A stretch of 64,000 bases of DNA. Origin: Nonomuraea sp. NEAU-A123 (GTDB taxonomy: Bacteria; Actinomycetota; Actinomycetes; Streptosporangiales; Streptosporangiaceae). The first letter of the stretch is position 1. Each line of letters opens with the position of its first letter. Shown one piece after another: positions 48,778 through 57,682 of this stretch. The stretch lies in NCBI RefSeq assembly GCF_018603905.1, contig NZ_JAHFZZ010000009.1:310001-374000 (forward strand), read 5' to 3'. The translations under genes were made by a program, and so were the position numbers. The notes under the pieces were generated by a model. The model ran no database searches. It saw only the letters and a list, made by a program, of their open reading frames with translations, and was not told where the DNA came from.

Positions 48778-49626
48778 ATGCCATCCCCTGCGCATGACAC
48801 ACTCAATGCGCTCTTCCGCAGCCGTCCGGCATTCGCCGTCGAGATCCTCCGGGATGTCTTCGACGTCGACCTGCCCACGGACGTTCTGATAGAGGTCGCC
48901 GGAGGCGACTTCAACGACCGCCCCTCCCTGGACTTCCAGGCCGACACGGTGATCACCGTGGGGCCGCGCCAGGACCCGATCTTCGGGGTGATCGTCGAGA
49001 TCCAGCAAGACATCAAGGAACACAAACGCACGGCCTGGGCCCGTTATGCGGCGGCGCTTTGGTTGCAGCTGAAGTGTCCGGTCGTGGTGCTGGCCCTCTG
49101 CCCTAATGCCCGCGTCGCAACGTGGGCGACGGAGCCGATCGTCACCAGCCTGCCCGGCTTCGTCCTCCAGCCCAGCGTCTTCGGCCCGGACCGGATCCCC
49201 GTGATCACCGATCACGTCCAGGCAGCAGACTGTCTCGAACTCGCCGCCATGTCCGTCATGATGCATGGCCACCAAAGAGTCGTGACGGAGGCCTTCATGA
49301 CGGCCGTGGGCAAGCTCGCCGATGGTCACGCTTCGCAGTATTATGAATACGGATACCGACTAGCTTCACTCCCCGCCCGGCGCATTATGGAGGAGATCAT
49401 GTCGTCTGCCGCATGGCCGGTATACAGCCCCTTCGCCAAAGAGCACTTCGGCAAAGGCGAACTCACCGCCCTGATCAGGGTGCTCGAAGCGCGCGGCATC
49501 AGCGTCCCCCAAGACGCTCACGACCGCATCGCCCAATGCACCGACCGCGACCAAATAGAAGAGTGGATCGACCGAGCAGCCACCGCGACAACCCTCGGCG
49601 AAGTCTTCCCCCCTAATACTGCTTGA
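48778..49626 (+). CDS. PD-(D/E)XK nuclease-fold protein, Rpn-like
   Basis: A 282-residue protein of the large, multi-copy actinomycete family related to Rpn/PDDEXK transposase-like nucleases. The conserved core is DFQADTVITVGPRQDPIFG, then VEIQQDIKEHKR (the E-x-Q catalytic element) and a helix-strand WARYAAALWLQLKCPVVVL. The C-terminal half is helical. Such proteins are expected to cut DNA, but Q replaces the usual K. No flanking repeats indicate mobility. It overlaps the next convergent gene by 14 bases. Confidence 0.72.
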   Translation: MPSPAHDTLNALFRSRPAFAVEILRDVFDVDLPTDVLIEVAGGDFNDRPSLDFQADTVITVGPRQDPIFGVIVEIQQDIKEHKRTAWARYAAALWLQLKCPVVVLALCPNARVATWATEPIVTSLPGFVLQPSVFGPDRIPVITDHVQAADCLELAAMSVMMHGHQRVVTEAFMTAVGKLADGHASQYYEYGYRLASLPARRIMEEIMSSAAWPVYSPFAKEHFGKGELTALIRVLEARGISVPQDAHDRIAQCTDRDQIEEWIDRAATATTLGEVFPPNTA

Positions 49627-51574
49627 CGCTGTAGTCATACCGGCAAGGCAACGGATGCTCCGCCCTGACCCGCGCCCGCCCCGTCGGATTCAGCCGCTCG
49701 TGGTAATCCCACCAGAGCTCGTCCAAAGTGTCCTCCCCCTCCCGTAGATCGTCCACCACCAGCCCCGTCTCCAGCACCCGTCCGGCCCGTCCGACATCTC
49801 CCGCGTCCAGGGCCGCGCGGCATTCCAGCAGGCGGATCCGGCCGTGCCAGCGGTCCTTGGAGCCCAGTTTGTCGATCAGGACGAGGGCGGCGTCCGGGCG
49901 GCCGGCGGCGAGGAGGGCGGCGAGGGTCTCGATGGTGAGGGGGCGCAGCCGGGGCGACAGTGCATGGGCCCGCTCGTACAGGTCCGCGGCCCGCGAGGGG
50001 TCGAGCACGGCCAGGTTGCGCAGCGCCCACGCGTTCTCGGCGCAGGCCAGGGAACGTTCCCAGGCGGCCCGCGCCCCGGCGTGGTCGCCGTCGTGGTAGA
50101 GGTTCACGCCCAGGTGGAGCAGGGTGAACCAGGTGCCGCCCGACTCCGCGACCGACTTCTCCAGCAGCGCGCGCCATTCGGGGCCGACGGTGTAGGAGGA
50201 GGGGGGCAGGGCGGGGGCGGGTGTGGGGATCGAACCCTTGCGCACGAGCGCGAGCCACGACTGCTGGTCGCGGCCGATCGTCCAGTCGGCGAAGGGCGTG
50301 CCCGGCAGGTTGAGCACCCGGCTGCGCCGCTTGGCCAGGGCCCGGCGCTCCAGCGCGCCCCAGCCGCTGCCCACGTGCAGGACCTCCACGGGCACGGCCG
50401 AAGCCAGCTGTACGGCCTGCTCGTGCGCCGCCTGGAGCCGGTCGCGGGAGATCAGCCGGTCCACGGCCCGGCTCACGTGGCCGAGCGCTTCGGGCCAGGG
50501 GCCGTGGACGCGCGCGGGGTCGCCCTGGAGCAGGCCGTACGCCTCGGTCCAGGCGAGGGAGGAGCGGGCGGGCAGCCGTACGTGCTCCAACTGGGTGCGG
50601 GTGAGTCCGGCCTGGATCTCCAGGTACGGCCGGTCGGGGCCGGACAGCCAGTCCTGCCAGTTGCGGCCCGCCGCGCCGGTGCCCCAGCGGAAGTGCTTGC
50701 GGCCGCGCAGCAGGTCGGTGGAGACCTGCGCGAGCCCGCCGCCGTCCTGGTCGAGGGCGGCGATCCAGCGGCGTGCGGCGTGCGGCAGCTCGTAGAAGAA
50801 GTCGGCGGCCTGTTCGTTGCGGGCCGGGTAGGACTGGTCGGCCTCGCGCCAGCGCGGCACCGGCACTCGCCGCAGCATCCCGTCGTAGGAGAAGTGGTAC
50901 GCCTGACGGGCGGGCGCCAGCACCCGGCTGCCCGGCGTCTGCGGCACCGCCGCGTTCGACCACCAGTAGACCGGGGCATCGACCGCCGAAGGGTTATAAA
51001 TCCGGACGTGTACCAGGAGCACCGGCGAGTCGGGCGGCAGGCATACGTCGAGCTGGTAGACCAGCCGCCGCATCCGTTCCCACTCGTACATCCGCAGCAC
51101 CGGCACCCCGTCGGGCCTGTCCACCCGGACGGCGTGGACGGGCGCGCAGGCCAGGGCGGTGTGCCCGAACGTGCCAAGGTTCCACTCCACTCCCCCGGCG
51201 AACCACGCGTTACGCAGCCCGAGGTTGGCCAGTTGCAGGTGGGGTGGCTTGTGCAGGAGCTCGCGGCCGGTCGGCAGGTGCACCAGCGAGCGCAGCCGCC
51301 CACCGAACTCCAGCAGGAACTCCGCGCGCAGCAGCGAGTTCTCCAGCACCGCCGTCTTCAGCTCCCGCTCCTCGCGCTCGCGGCCGTAGCCGTCCTGGAA
51401 GGTGTACGGCAGGAGCGAGTCGGCGTGCCCATAAGCCAACTGGGCCGCCATCTCGGCGTCGGCCGCGGCCGTCTTCAGCCCACCGCGGGGATCGGGCAGC
51501 GTGCGCAGCGGCGGCAGCGGGTTCTCCGGGCCTAGCGGGGACACGGGGAGCACAACCGAGGATGTCCGTAGCAT
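49613..51574 (-). CDS. DUF5107 domain protein with TPR-like C-terminus
   Basis: A 653-residue cytoplasmic protein. The N-terminal DUF5107 beta-sandwich is recognisable from VLENSLLRAEFLLEFGGRL, the NPSAVDAPVYWWSNAAVPQT segment, and HFSYDGMLRRVPV. The last ~230 residues are helical repeats of TPR type (HLGVNLYHDGDHAGARAAWE, LRNLAVLDPSRAADLYERA). The family is linked with sugar metabolism through gene neighbourhoods. I took the ATG at 51574; an in-frame extension to 51811 would cross the divergent DeoR gene. The adjacent DeoR regulator likely controls it. Confidence 0.78.
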   Translation of the reverse strand: MLRTSSVVLPVSPLGPENPLPPLRTLPDPRGGLKTAAADAEMAAQLAYGHADSLLPYTFQDGYGREREERELKTAVLENSLLRAEFLLEFGGRLRSLVHLPTGRELLHKPPHLQLANLGLRNAWFAGGVEWNLGTFGHTALACAPVHAVRVDRPDGVPVLRMYEWERMRRLVYQLDVCLPPDSPVLLVHVRIYNPSAVDAPVYWWSNAAVPQTPGSRVLAPARQAYHFSYDGMLRRVPVPRWREADQSYPARNEQAADFFYELPHAARRWIAALDQDGGGLAQVSTDLLRGRKHFRWGTGAAGRNWQDWLSGPDRPYLEIQAGLTRTQLEHVRLPARSSLAWTEAYGLLQGDPARVHGPWPEALGHVSRAVDRLISRDRLQAAHEQAVQLASAVPVEVLHVGSGWGALERRALAKRRSRVLNLPGTPFADWTIGRDQQSWLALVRKGSIPTPAPALPPSSYTVGPEWRALLEKSVAESGGTWFTLLHLGVNLYHDGDHAGARAAWERSLACAENAWALRNLAVLDPSRAADLYERAHALSPRLRPLTIETLAALLAAGRPDAALVLIDKLGSKDRWHGRIRLLECRAALDAGDVGRAGRVLETGLVVDDLREGEDTLDELWWDYHERLNPTGRARVRAEHPLPCRYDYSVKQY

Positions 51575-51641
51575 TTGGCGAGTATTTTCCCATAAAACCG
51601 TCCTATAAGAGCTTCCGTCGGGTTTCGGGCATGATTGAACA

Positions 51642-52427
51642 GTGAACCGGTACGAACGCTGGAACTTGCTGTTAGAGCTCGTCGCCGAGGCCGGCCGACT
51701 CGACGTGTCGGAGACGGCGCGGAAGCTCGGCGTGTCCTCCGCCACGATCAGGCGCGACTTCGACGAGCTCGCCGACCAGCAGTTGCTGAGCAGGACGAGG
51801 GGCGGCGTCATCGCGCACAGCGTCTCGTACGACCTGCCGCAGCGCTACAAGGTCGCCCAGCACGCGCCGGACAACCAGCGCATCGCCTCGGCCGCGGCGG
51901 CCCTGGTGCCGGTGGGGGCCACGATCGGGCTCAACGGCGGCACCACCACGACGGAGGTGGCCAGGGTGCTGGCCAACCGCCCCGACCCGCCCTCCGGCCG
52001 CCGCGGCCCGGCGTTCACCCTGGTGACCAACGCCCTGAACATCGCCCACGAGTTGGCCGTGCGGCCGCATCTGCACGTGGTCACCACGGGCGGCTCCGCC
52101 CGCGCCGAGTCGTACGAGCTGGTGGGCCCGGTGGCGACGGGCATGCTGGCGGACGTCGCGCTCGACGTGGCGGTGCTCGGTGTCGACGCGCTCGACGTGA
52201 AGCACGGCGCCAGCGCCCACGGGGAGGGCGAGGCGGCCGTCAACCGGCTCATGGCCGCGAAGGCCCGCCAGGTGATCGTGGTGGCCGACAGCTCGAAGCT
52301 GGGCCGCCGGGCGTTCGCCCTGGTCTGCCCGCTGAAGCAGATCAACATCCTGGTGACGGACTCCGCCGCCCCGGCCGAGCTGACCGCCGGGTTCGAGGAC
52401 GTCGGCATCCGGGTCATCCGGGTCTGA
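51642..52427 (+). CDS. DeoR family transcriptional regulator
   Basis: A 261-residue DeoR repressor. The N-terminal HTH is DVSETARKLGVSSATIRRDF, and the C-terminal sugar-phosphate sensor has ATIGLNGGTTTTEVAR, TLVTNALNIAHEL and VVADSSKLGRRAF. The GTG start at 51642 gives NRYERWNLLLELVAE, the expected first helix. It is divergent from the DUF5107/TPR gene, which it presumably regulates in response to a sugar phosphate. Confidence 0.92.
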   Translation: MNRYERWNLLLELVAEAGRLDVSETARKLGVSSATIRRDFDELADQQLLSRTRGGVIAHSVSYDLPQRYKVAQHAPDNQRIASAAAALVPVGATIGLNGGTTTTEVARVLANRPDPPSGRRGPAFTLVTNALNIAHELAVRPHLHVVTTGGSARAESYELVGPVATGMLADVALDVAVLGVDALDVKHGASAHGEGEAAVNRLMAAKARQVIVVADSSKLGRRAFALVCPLKQINILVTDSAAPAELTAGFEDVGIRVIRV

Positions 52428-52557
52428 GACGGACGCGACGCCGTCCCCCGCCGAGATCTGATCGTTTCCCGCATCCCCGCGGACTCTCACCGCTAGGCTT
52501 CCCGCTCTGTGCTTGACGCCAAGAAACGGGATAAGTCAGGGGATAGGGGGAATCCGG

Positions 52558-53457
52558 ATGTTGATCGCGCTCGGCGTGATCGTCGCGCTGATCGTCGGGG
52601 TCGTTCTGTGGTGGAAGTTCCGCGACCCGCTCAGAGGTGAGGACTTCTACAAGTTCCACGTGGAGCGCAGGTGGGCCTGGGAACTCGTGCTCACCGAGGA
52701 GCAGGAGCGGGCCTTCATGACCGGGCTCGAGGCGTATGACGACGAGAGCACCGTCTTCCCGCATCGGGAGGCCGGGGCGCTGCACGTCTACCACCCGTCG
52801 ATGATGGTCTCGCTGTTCCTGCTCACCGAGCAGTTCGCCGCGATGGGCCCGGGGGCGCTCGCGGACCCGGCGGGCGCCGTACGAGAGCTGATCGGCCGCG
52901 CCGGGGAGGCGGAGATCGCGGGCGTGCTGCACCTCGACGACGACTGGATCGAGGAGCCGGTCGACGGCATGGACAAGTACGACTTCACCCGCGAGATGGG
53001 GATGGCCACGCACGCGCAGGGCGTCGACGGCGGCGTCGGCGGCTATGGGGACGAGGATTCCGGCTACGGCATGCTCACCGTGCTGACCGAGGTGCCGGAG
53101 CATGTGCGGCGCATGTACGACGACGCGCACAGCCACGCCGCGCCCAGTGAGATCCGCAACCGCCTCGACGTCTACAAGGCGGTGATCGAGGAGCCGGAGC
53201 CCGAGTTCGTCGCGGGGCTCGAGCGCGCCGACGCCGAGCAGAGCCGGTTCACCAACACGCTGATGTACGACTACGGCCGAGTGCTCGCCGAGTATCAGCA
53301 GATTCGCCCGCAACTGCCGCATGCCCAGCCCGTGGACGTCATGTCCGCCGCCCTGGCGCGGATGCTCGCCGAGCAGCGGCCCGGCATCACCTGGACCCGG
53401 CCCCCGTCGCAGCAGCAGCACGAGCGCGCCCTACGGTTGATCTCAACCCGAGGCTGA
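52558..53457 (+). CDS. Membrane-anchored protein of unknown function
   Basis: A 299-residue protein with one N-terminal membrane helix (MLIALGVIVALIVGVVLWW) and a large acidic soluble domain (EDFYKFHVERRWAWEL, DDDWIEEPVDGMDKYDF). AGGGGG precedes the chosen ATG. I recognise no family. Its last 15 bases overlap the convergent SUKH-LRR gene. Confidence 0.65.
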   Translation: MLIALGVIVALIVGVVLWWKFRDPLRGEDFYKFHVERRWAWELVLTEEQERAFMTGLEAYDDESTVFPHREAGALHVYHPSMMVSLFLLTEQFAAMGPGALADPAGAVRELIGRAGEAEIAGVLHLDDDWIEEPVDGMDKYDFTREMGMATHAQGVDGGVGGYGDEDSGYGMLTVLTEVPEHVRRMYDDAHSHAAPSEIRNRLDVYKAVIEEPEPEFVAGLERADAEQSRFTNTLMYDYGRVLAEYQQIRPQLPHAQPVDVMSAALARMLAEQRPGITWTRPPSQQQHERALRLISTRG

Positions 53458-55149
53458 GCTTCGGCCCCGGCGTCGCGGGAACCTGCCGGTGAAGACCCGC
53501 ATGTTCCCTGCCCCGCCGGCCAGGTCGGCCGCCCATCTGACCGCCGTCTTCAGTGACGGTTCAGGGGCGTGATAGGCCCGGTCGGCCGACCACCACCAGG
53601 CCTTCTCCCGGCGCGGCTCGCCGGCCAGCCCGGCCGCCGCCAGCCCCGCCGGGTGACCGGCCCGCTTCCAGAGCTCCGCCCACTGCCCCCGGCGCAGGCA
53701 CAGGTAGAGCAGGCCCTTCAGCTCACTGACCACGCCGAGATCGCGTACGGCGGCGCGGGACAGATCCAGCGCGTACACCCGCGGGCAGGACAGCAGCGGC
53801 GTCAGGTCCACGGGCCGCTCGGTGCGCAGCGTCAGCGACCGCAGCGCGGCGTGGCCCTCCAGCGGCGCGAGGTCGATCCCGTCCATGGCCAGGTCGAGCA
53901 GCTCGACCGGAGTGTCACATAGCGGCGTCAGGTCGGCGCCCGGGCAGTTGTCCACCGTCACCTTCCACAGCACCGGCGCGCCGCGCACGGCCCCGAAGTC
54001 GACCCAGGGGGCGTTGACCACCGACAGGCGCCGGATCCGCGGGTGCCAGCCCCGGATGGAGGCCGCGTCGGGACCGGCGACCGTCAGTGAGTGGGATTCC
54101 TCGTAGGCGTGCCGGTTCGGCTGCTCCATGTCGCCGAGGTCGATCCACAGCTCGCCGTGCTCGGCCGAGTAGGCGCCGGCCTCCAGGGCGGCGACGTGCC
54201 GCCGCAGCAGGCTGGTCACCGAGTCGGCGACGTAGACCGGGCCTTCGTCGTGGTGCAGGCCCATGCGGATGACCTGACCCGGCCGCCCCGCCGGGCCGGG
54301 CGCCATGTCCACCGCCAGGAAGTCGCCTCCGGTGCTGGTGGCGAACGGGATCCAGCACGGGTGGTCCGACGCCCGCCGCATCGCCAGCGGGGGACCCACC
54401 TCAGTGATGAGCGGCTGGAACAGATGATGGCGCCAGCTCCGCCCGGCGGCCCACCAGCGGTTCTCCGGACGGCTCTGGCTTTCCAGCTGTTCGAGGCCGA
54501 ACCACGGGTGCCGGTCCAGGAGGCCCTCACCGCCGTCGCCGTCGACCAGCTCGTAGAGGGCGCGCAGGTCGTCGGGCAGCGTCACGCCGTACCGGACCCG
54601 GAGCTGAGCCTCGAGCCAGGCGCGGCGCGCTTCGGGGATCGCGGGCGGTGGCGCGTACTTGTCCCCGCTCGGACCGCCCAGGACCCGGTCGCGCTCGCGT
54701 AAGTACGCGCCGAGCAGCGCGACGGCCTCCTTCGGGTCGCCCGCCGGCCGGCGATCCGGCCGGCCCTGCTGGAACTCCGCGGGCTCGACCGGCCGCACCT
54801 TCCGATCAAGCACGTAGAGGAAGCCGCGCTCTTCGTGATCCATGCGGTCCAGCGACTCGCTGATCACCGCCTCGAACCGCCCTTTGGCCTCGACCGTCAC
54901 CTCGATGGTGAGGTGATCGCCCGTCGCCCCGGTCAGGGCATAGATGGCACACAACTCCGGATGCAGGTCGATATCGCTCGCACCGGCTCCGCTCGGCTCG
55001 AATCTCAAGCCGCGGTGGCCGGACCCGTCCGAGCCTGTCGCGAACCCCCGCAGCTCGGCCCGCCGCCACGCCGCGGGCGCCCCGGCCGCGATCTTCCCTG
55101 CCATGGTACGGAGCACATCGGCGATCTCGGCGTCACGATCATCGGTCAC
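53443..55149 (-). CDS. SMI1/KNR4 (SUKH) domain protein with LRR-like C-terminus
   Basis: A 568-residue cytoplasmic protein. Residues 1-125 form an unclassified alpha/beta domain. A SUKH/SMI1 domain follows at about 170-340 (LEAQLRVRYGVTLPDDLRAL, WIPFATSTGGDFLAVDM). Then come leucine-rich-like repeats (TPVELLDLAMDGIDLAPLEG, ALRSLTLRTERPVDLTPLL, VYALDLSRAAVRDLG). SUKH proteins are often toxin-immunity or scaffold proteins. No toxin gene is adjacent, so a scaffolding role is as likely as immunity. Confidence 0.75.
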   Translation of the reverse strand: MTDDRDAEIADVLRTMAGKIAAGAPAAWRRAELRGFATGSDGSGHRGLRFEPSGAGASDIDLHPELCAIYALTGATGDHLTIEVTVEAKGRFEAVISESLDRMDHEERGFLYVLDRKVRPVEPAEFQQGRPDRRPAGDPKEAVALLGAYLRERDRVLGGPSGDKYAPPPAIPEARRAWLEAQLRVRYGVTLPDDLRALYELVDGDGGEGLLDRHPWFGLEQLESQSRPENRWWAAGRSWRHHLFQPLITEVGPPLAMRRASDHPCWIPFATSTGGDFLAVDMAPGPAGRPGQVIRMGLHHDEGPVYVADSVTSLLRRHVAALEAGAYSAEHGELWIDLGDMEQPNRHAYEESHSLTVAGPDAASIRGWHPRIRRLSVVNAPWVDFGAVRGAPVLWKVTVDNCPGADLTPLCDTPVELLDLAMDGIDLAPLEGHAALRSLTLRTERPVDLTPLLSCPRVYALDLSRAAVRDLGVVSELKGLLYLCLRRGQWAELWKRAGHPAGLAAAGLAGEPRREKAWWWSADRAYHAPEPSLKTAVRWAADLAGGAGNMRVFTGRFPRRRGRSSASG

Positions 55150-55268
55150 ACGACATACCTAATCATCGGAAACACCCCCCTCTGCCACATGGCGCTTGAT
55201 GATTACCGAGCGTATCCAGTGGACACGTAGCGTCATACAAGATGTCGTACCATCGGAAGAAGGGCCCC

Positions 55269-55955
55269 ATGCAAGGCGTTCCCGAACCGCCGGCGAAGGC
55301 GTTGCGGACGCCGCGCGCCGCGGGCGCGGCGGGGATCCTCTCCGCCCTGCCGCTGGGCGGTGCCATGATCCTGGTGCGCAAGGCGGTGCCGGCCCAGCCG
55401 CTCGACGCGGCCGCCTATCTCGCCGACACCGCCAGTCACAACGCCCTGCGGGTGGCGCTGATCCTCCTGCCGTTCGGCGGGATCTTCTTCCTGTGGTTCA
55501 TGGGCGCCATACGGGACTCCATCGGAGCGCGGGAAGACCGGTTCTTCGCCACGGTCTTCTTCGGCGCCGGGCTGCTCTTCGTGGCGATGCTCTTCGTCTT
55601 CGGCGCGACGGCGAGCGCCTATCTGGCCATGATCGACACGATGCGGGCCACGCCCCAGCCCACGGCCTTCTGGCCCTACGGGCGGCACCTCACGCTGTCG
55701 CTGCTCACCGAGTACGCGCCGCGCATGGCCGCCGTGTTCACCCTGACGACCACGACCATCGGCACCCGCCTCGGCCTCCTTCCCCGCTGGCTGTCCTGGC
55801 TCGGCTATCTCGTCGGGCTGGTGCTCCTCCTGGTCGTCAGCAGGGTCGCCTGGTCGGAGCTCGCGTTCCCGGTCTGGGTCCTGATCGTCGGCTGCTACCT
55901 GATCGTCGCCCACGGCCGGTTCCGGATGATCTCCGGCAAGATGCCCACCTCATGA
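55269..55955 (+). CDS. Polytopic membrane protein
   Basis: A 228-residue protein beginning MQGVPEPPAKALRTPRAAGA, with about six hydrophobic segments (AGILSALPLGGAMIL, ALRVALILLPFGGIFFLWF, TVFFGAGLLFVAMLFVFG and others). GAAGAAGGG before the ATG supports this start; an ATG nine codons upstream is an alternative. I recognise no characterised family. It is just ahead of the ferredoxin-reductase fusion gene but separated by 82 bases and may not belong to the cluster. Confidence 0.65.
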   Translation: MQGVPEPPAKALRTPRAAGAAGILSALPLGGAMILVRKAVPAQPLDAAAYLADTASHNALRVALILLPFGGIFFLWFMGAIRDSIGAREDRFFATVFFGAGLLFVAMLFVFGATASAYLAMIDTMRATPQPTAFWPYGRHLTLSLLTEYAPRMAAVFTLTTTTIGTRLGLLPRWLSWLGYLVGLVLLLVVSRVAWSELAFPVWVLIVGCYLIVAHGRFRMISGKMPTS

Positions 55956-56037
55956 CCCTCGGCCACGAGGAGCTGGGTAGGGCCTTTCAGGTCGGCCCGG
56001 CGGCAGATGACCGCCCAGCTCGACGGGGAGTGTTGCT

Positions 56038-57654
56038 GTGAGAGTTGTCGTTGATCTCACGCGCTGTCAGGGGTACGGGCAGTGCGTCTTCCTGGCGCCG
56101 GACGTGTTCACGATGCCCGGCCAGGAAGCGCTCATGTACGACACCGGCCCGGACGACGACCAGCGCGAGCACGTACTGCGGGCGGCCGCGGCCTGCCCGG
56201 TCCAGGCCATTCACGTCGGCCGGATGACCACCCAGCACCGAACCTTGCGGCCCGAGATGGCCCCGGCCGCGACGGGTGGAGACGAGGAGTTCAAGCGCAA
56301 CGGCCGCATCGTCATCGTCGGCGCCTCCCTGGCCGGCGCCCGGGCCGCCGGGGTGCTGCGGAGAGACGGCTTCACGGGCTCGCTGACGCTGATCGGGGAC
56401 GAGCCGTACCAGCCGTACGACCGGCCGCCGCTGTCCAAGCAGGTGCTGTCCGGCAAGGTGCCCGCCGAACGCACCCTGCTCCCCCACCTTCGCGAACCGG
56501 ACGTCGAATGGCTGCCGGGCACCACGGCGACCGGGCTGGACCTCTCCGCCCAGCAGGTGCGGCTCGCCGACGGCCGGGAGATCGGCTTCGACAAGGTGCT
56601 GATCGCCACCGGCGCACGTGCCAGGCCGTGGCCGACGGAGCCGGAGGCGGCGCTCGACGGCGTGTACGTCCTGCGCACGTTGGACGAGGCCCAGCGGATG
56701 CGGCAGCGGCTGGCCGCCGGGGTCAACCGGGTGCTGATCATCGGGGCGGGATTCACCGGGTCGGAGGTGGCGTCGGTCTGCCGCGAGCTCGGCCTGCCGG
56801 TGACCGTCGTCGACCACGGGCCCGTTCCGCTGGGCGGCGCGCTGGGCAGGGTGATCGGCGCGGTCGCGGCGGACATGCAGCGCGCGGCCGGCGTGGACCT
56901 GCGCTGCGGGCTCACCGTCGCCTCGCTCGAAGGAGACGCGGACGGGCGGCTGATCGGGGCACGGCTGTCCGACGGCAGCACCGTCGAGGCCGACATGGCG
57001 GTGGTCGCGCTCGGCGCGATCCGCAACGTGGAATGGCTGCGAGGCTCGGGGCTGGCGGCCGGCGTGTGGGGGGTGGCCACCGACGCGGGCTGCCGCGCCT
57101 TCGACATCAACGGCCTGGTCACCGACAACGTGTTCGCCGCCGGTGACGTGGCGCGGTTCCCGCATCCGGTCTACCACTACCAGTTCGTCGCGCTGGAGCA
57201 CTGGGGCAACGCCGTCGCCCAGGCCGAGGTCGCCGCGCACAACATGATCAGCGACCAGGCTCATCGCTGGCCGCATCTGTCGCTGCCGGTGTTCTGGTCC
57301 AACCAGTTCGGCACCAACATCAAGTCGGTCGGCGTACCGAGCTTCGCCGACGAGCTCGTGATCGCGCAGGGCTCGGTGGCCGAGCGCCGGTTCGTCGCCG
57401 TCTACGGCTACCGGGGCCGGATCACCGCGGCGGTCACCTTCGACCAGGCGATGTGGCTGGACTTCTACCGGCGCCTGATCGAAGAGGCCGCGCCGTTCCC
57501 GCCGGACTTCCGCACGGTCGACCGGCGCGACGGGATACGGCCCGTGCCGGCCGAGGTCCCGCAGCGGATCAAGCCCGCCGAAGGAGCGACCGTGGTCGTG
57601 ACCGGTCATGATCCGGCCGAACGCCGCGTCACGCTCGTACGCCCCCAACGGTAA
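56038..57654 (+). CDS. Ferredoxin-ferredoxin reductase fusion
   Basis: A 538-residue fused electron-transfer protein. Residues 1-60 are a [3Fe-4S] ferredoxin of the P450 type with cluster ligands C10, C16 and C53 (CQGYGQC, CPVQAI) and Y13 in the position that may be H or C in others. After a ~30-residue linker comes a FAD/NAD(P)H-dependent reductase with RIVIVGASLAGARAAG at the FAD site, GAGFTGSEVAS at the NAD site, and LATDNVFAAGDVARF-like VTDNVFAAGDVARF near the end. The GTG start follows GGGGAG. Electrons would pass from NAD(P)H through FAD to the cluster and to the P450 encoded next. Confidence 0.9.
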   Translation: MRVVVDLTRCQGYGQCVFLAPDVFTMPGQEALMYDTGPDDDQREHVLRAAAACPVQAIHVGRMTTQHRTLRPEMAPAATGGDEEFKRNGRIVIVGASLAGARAAGVLRRDGFTGSLTLIGDEPYQPYDRPPLSKQVLSGKVPAERTLLPHLREPDVEWLPGTTATGLDLSAQQVRLADGREIGFDKVLIATGARARPWPTEPEAALDGVYVLRTLDEAQRMRQRLAAGVNRVLIIGAGFTGSEVASVCRELGLPVTVVDHGPVPLGGALGRVIGAVAADMQRAAGVDLRCGLTVASLEGDADGRLIGARLSDGSTVEADMAVVALGAIRNVEWLRGSGLAAGVWGVATDAGCRAFDINGLVTDNVFAAGDVARFPHPVYHYQFVALEHWGNAVAQAEVAAHNMISDQAHRWPHLSLPVFWSNQFGTNIKSVGVPSFADELVIAQGSVAERRFVAVYGYRGRITAAVTFDQAMWLDFYRRLIEEAAPFPPDFRTVDRRDGIRPVPAEVPQRIKPAEGATVVVTGHDPAERRVTLVRPQR

Positions 57655-57682
57655 GACCATCTCGGAAAAGGGAGGCAACCTC

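Noticed and set aside
48778..49626. Transposase of an insertion sequence
   Set aside because: The protein resembles Rpn/PDDEXK proteins, but no terminal inverted repeats or target duplications flank the gene.
51575..51811. N-terminal extension of the DUF5107/TPR gene
   Set aside because: The extension is antisense to the DeoR helix-turn-helix and has no family similarity.
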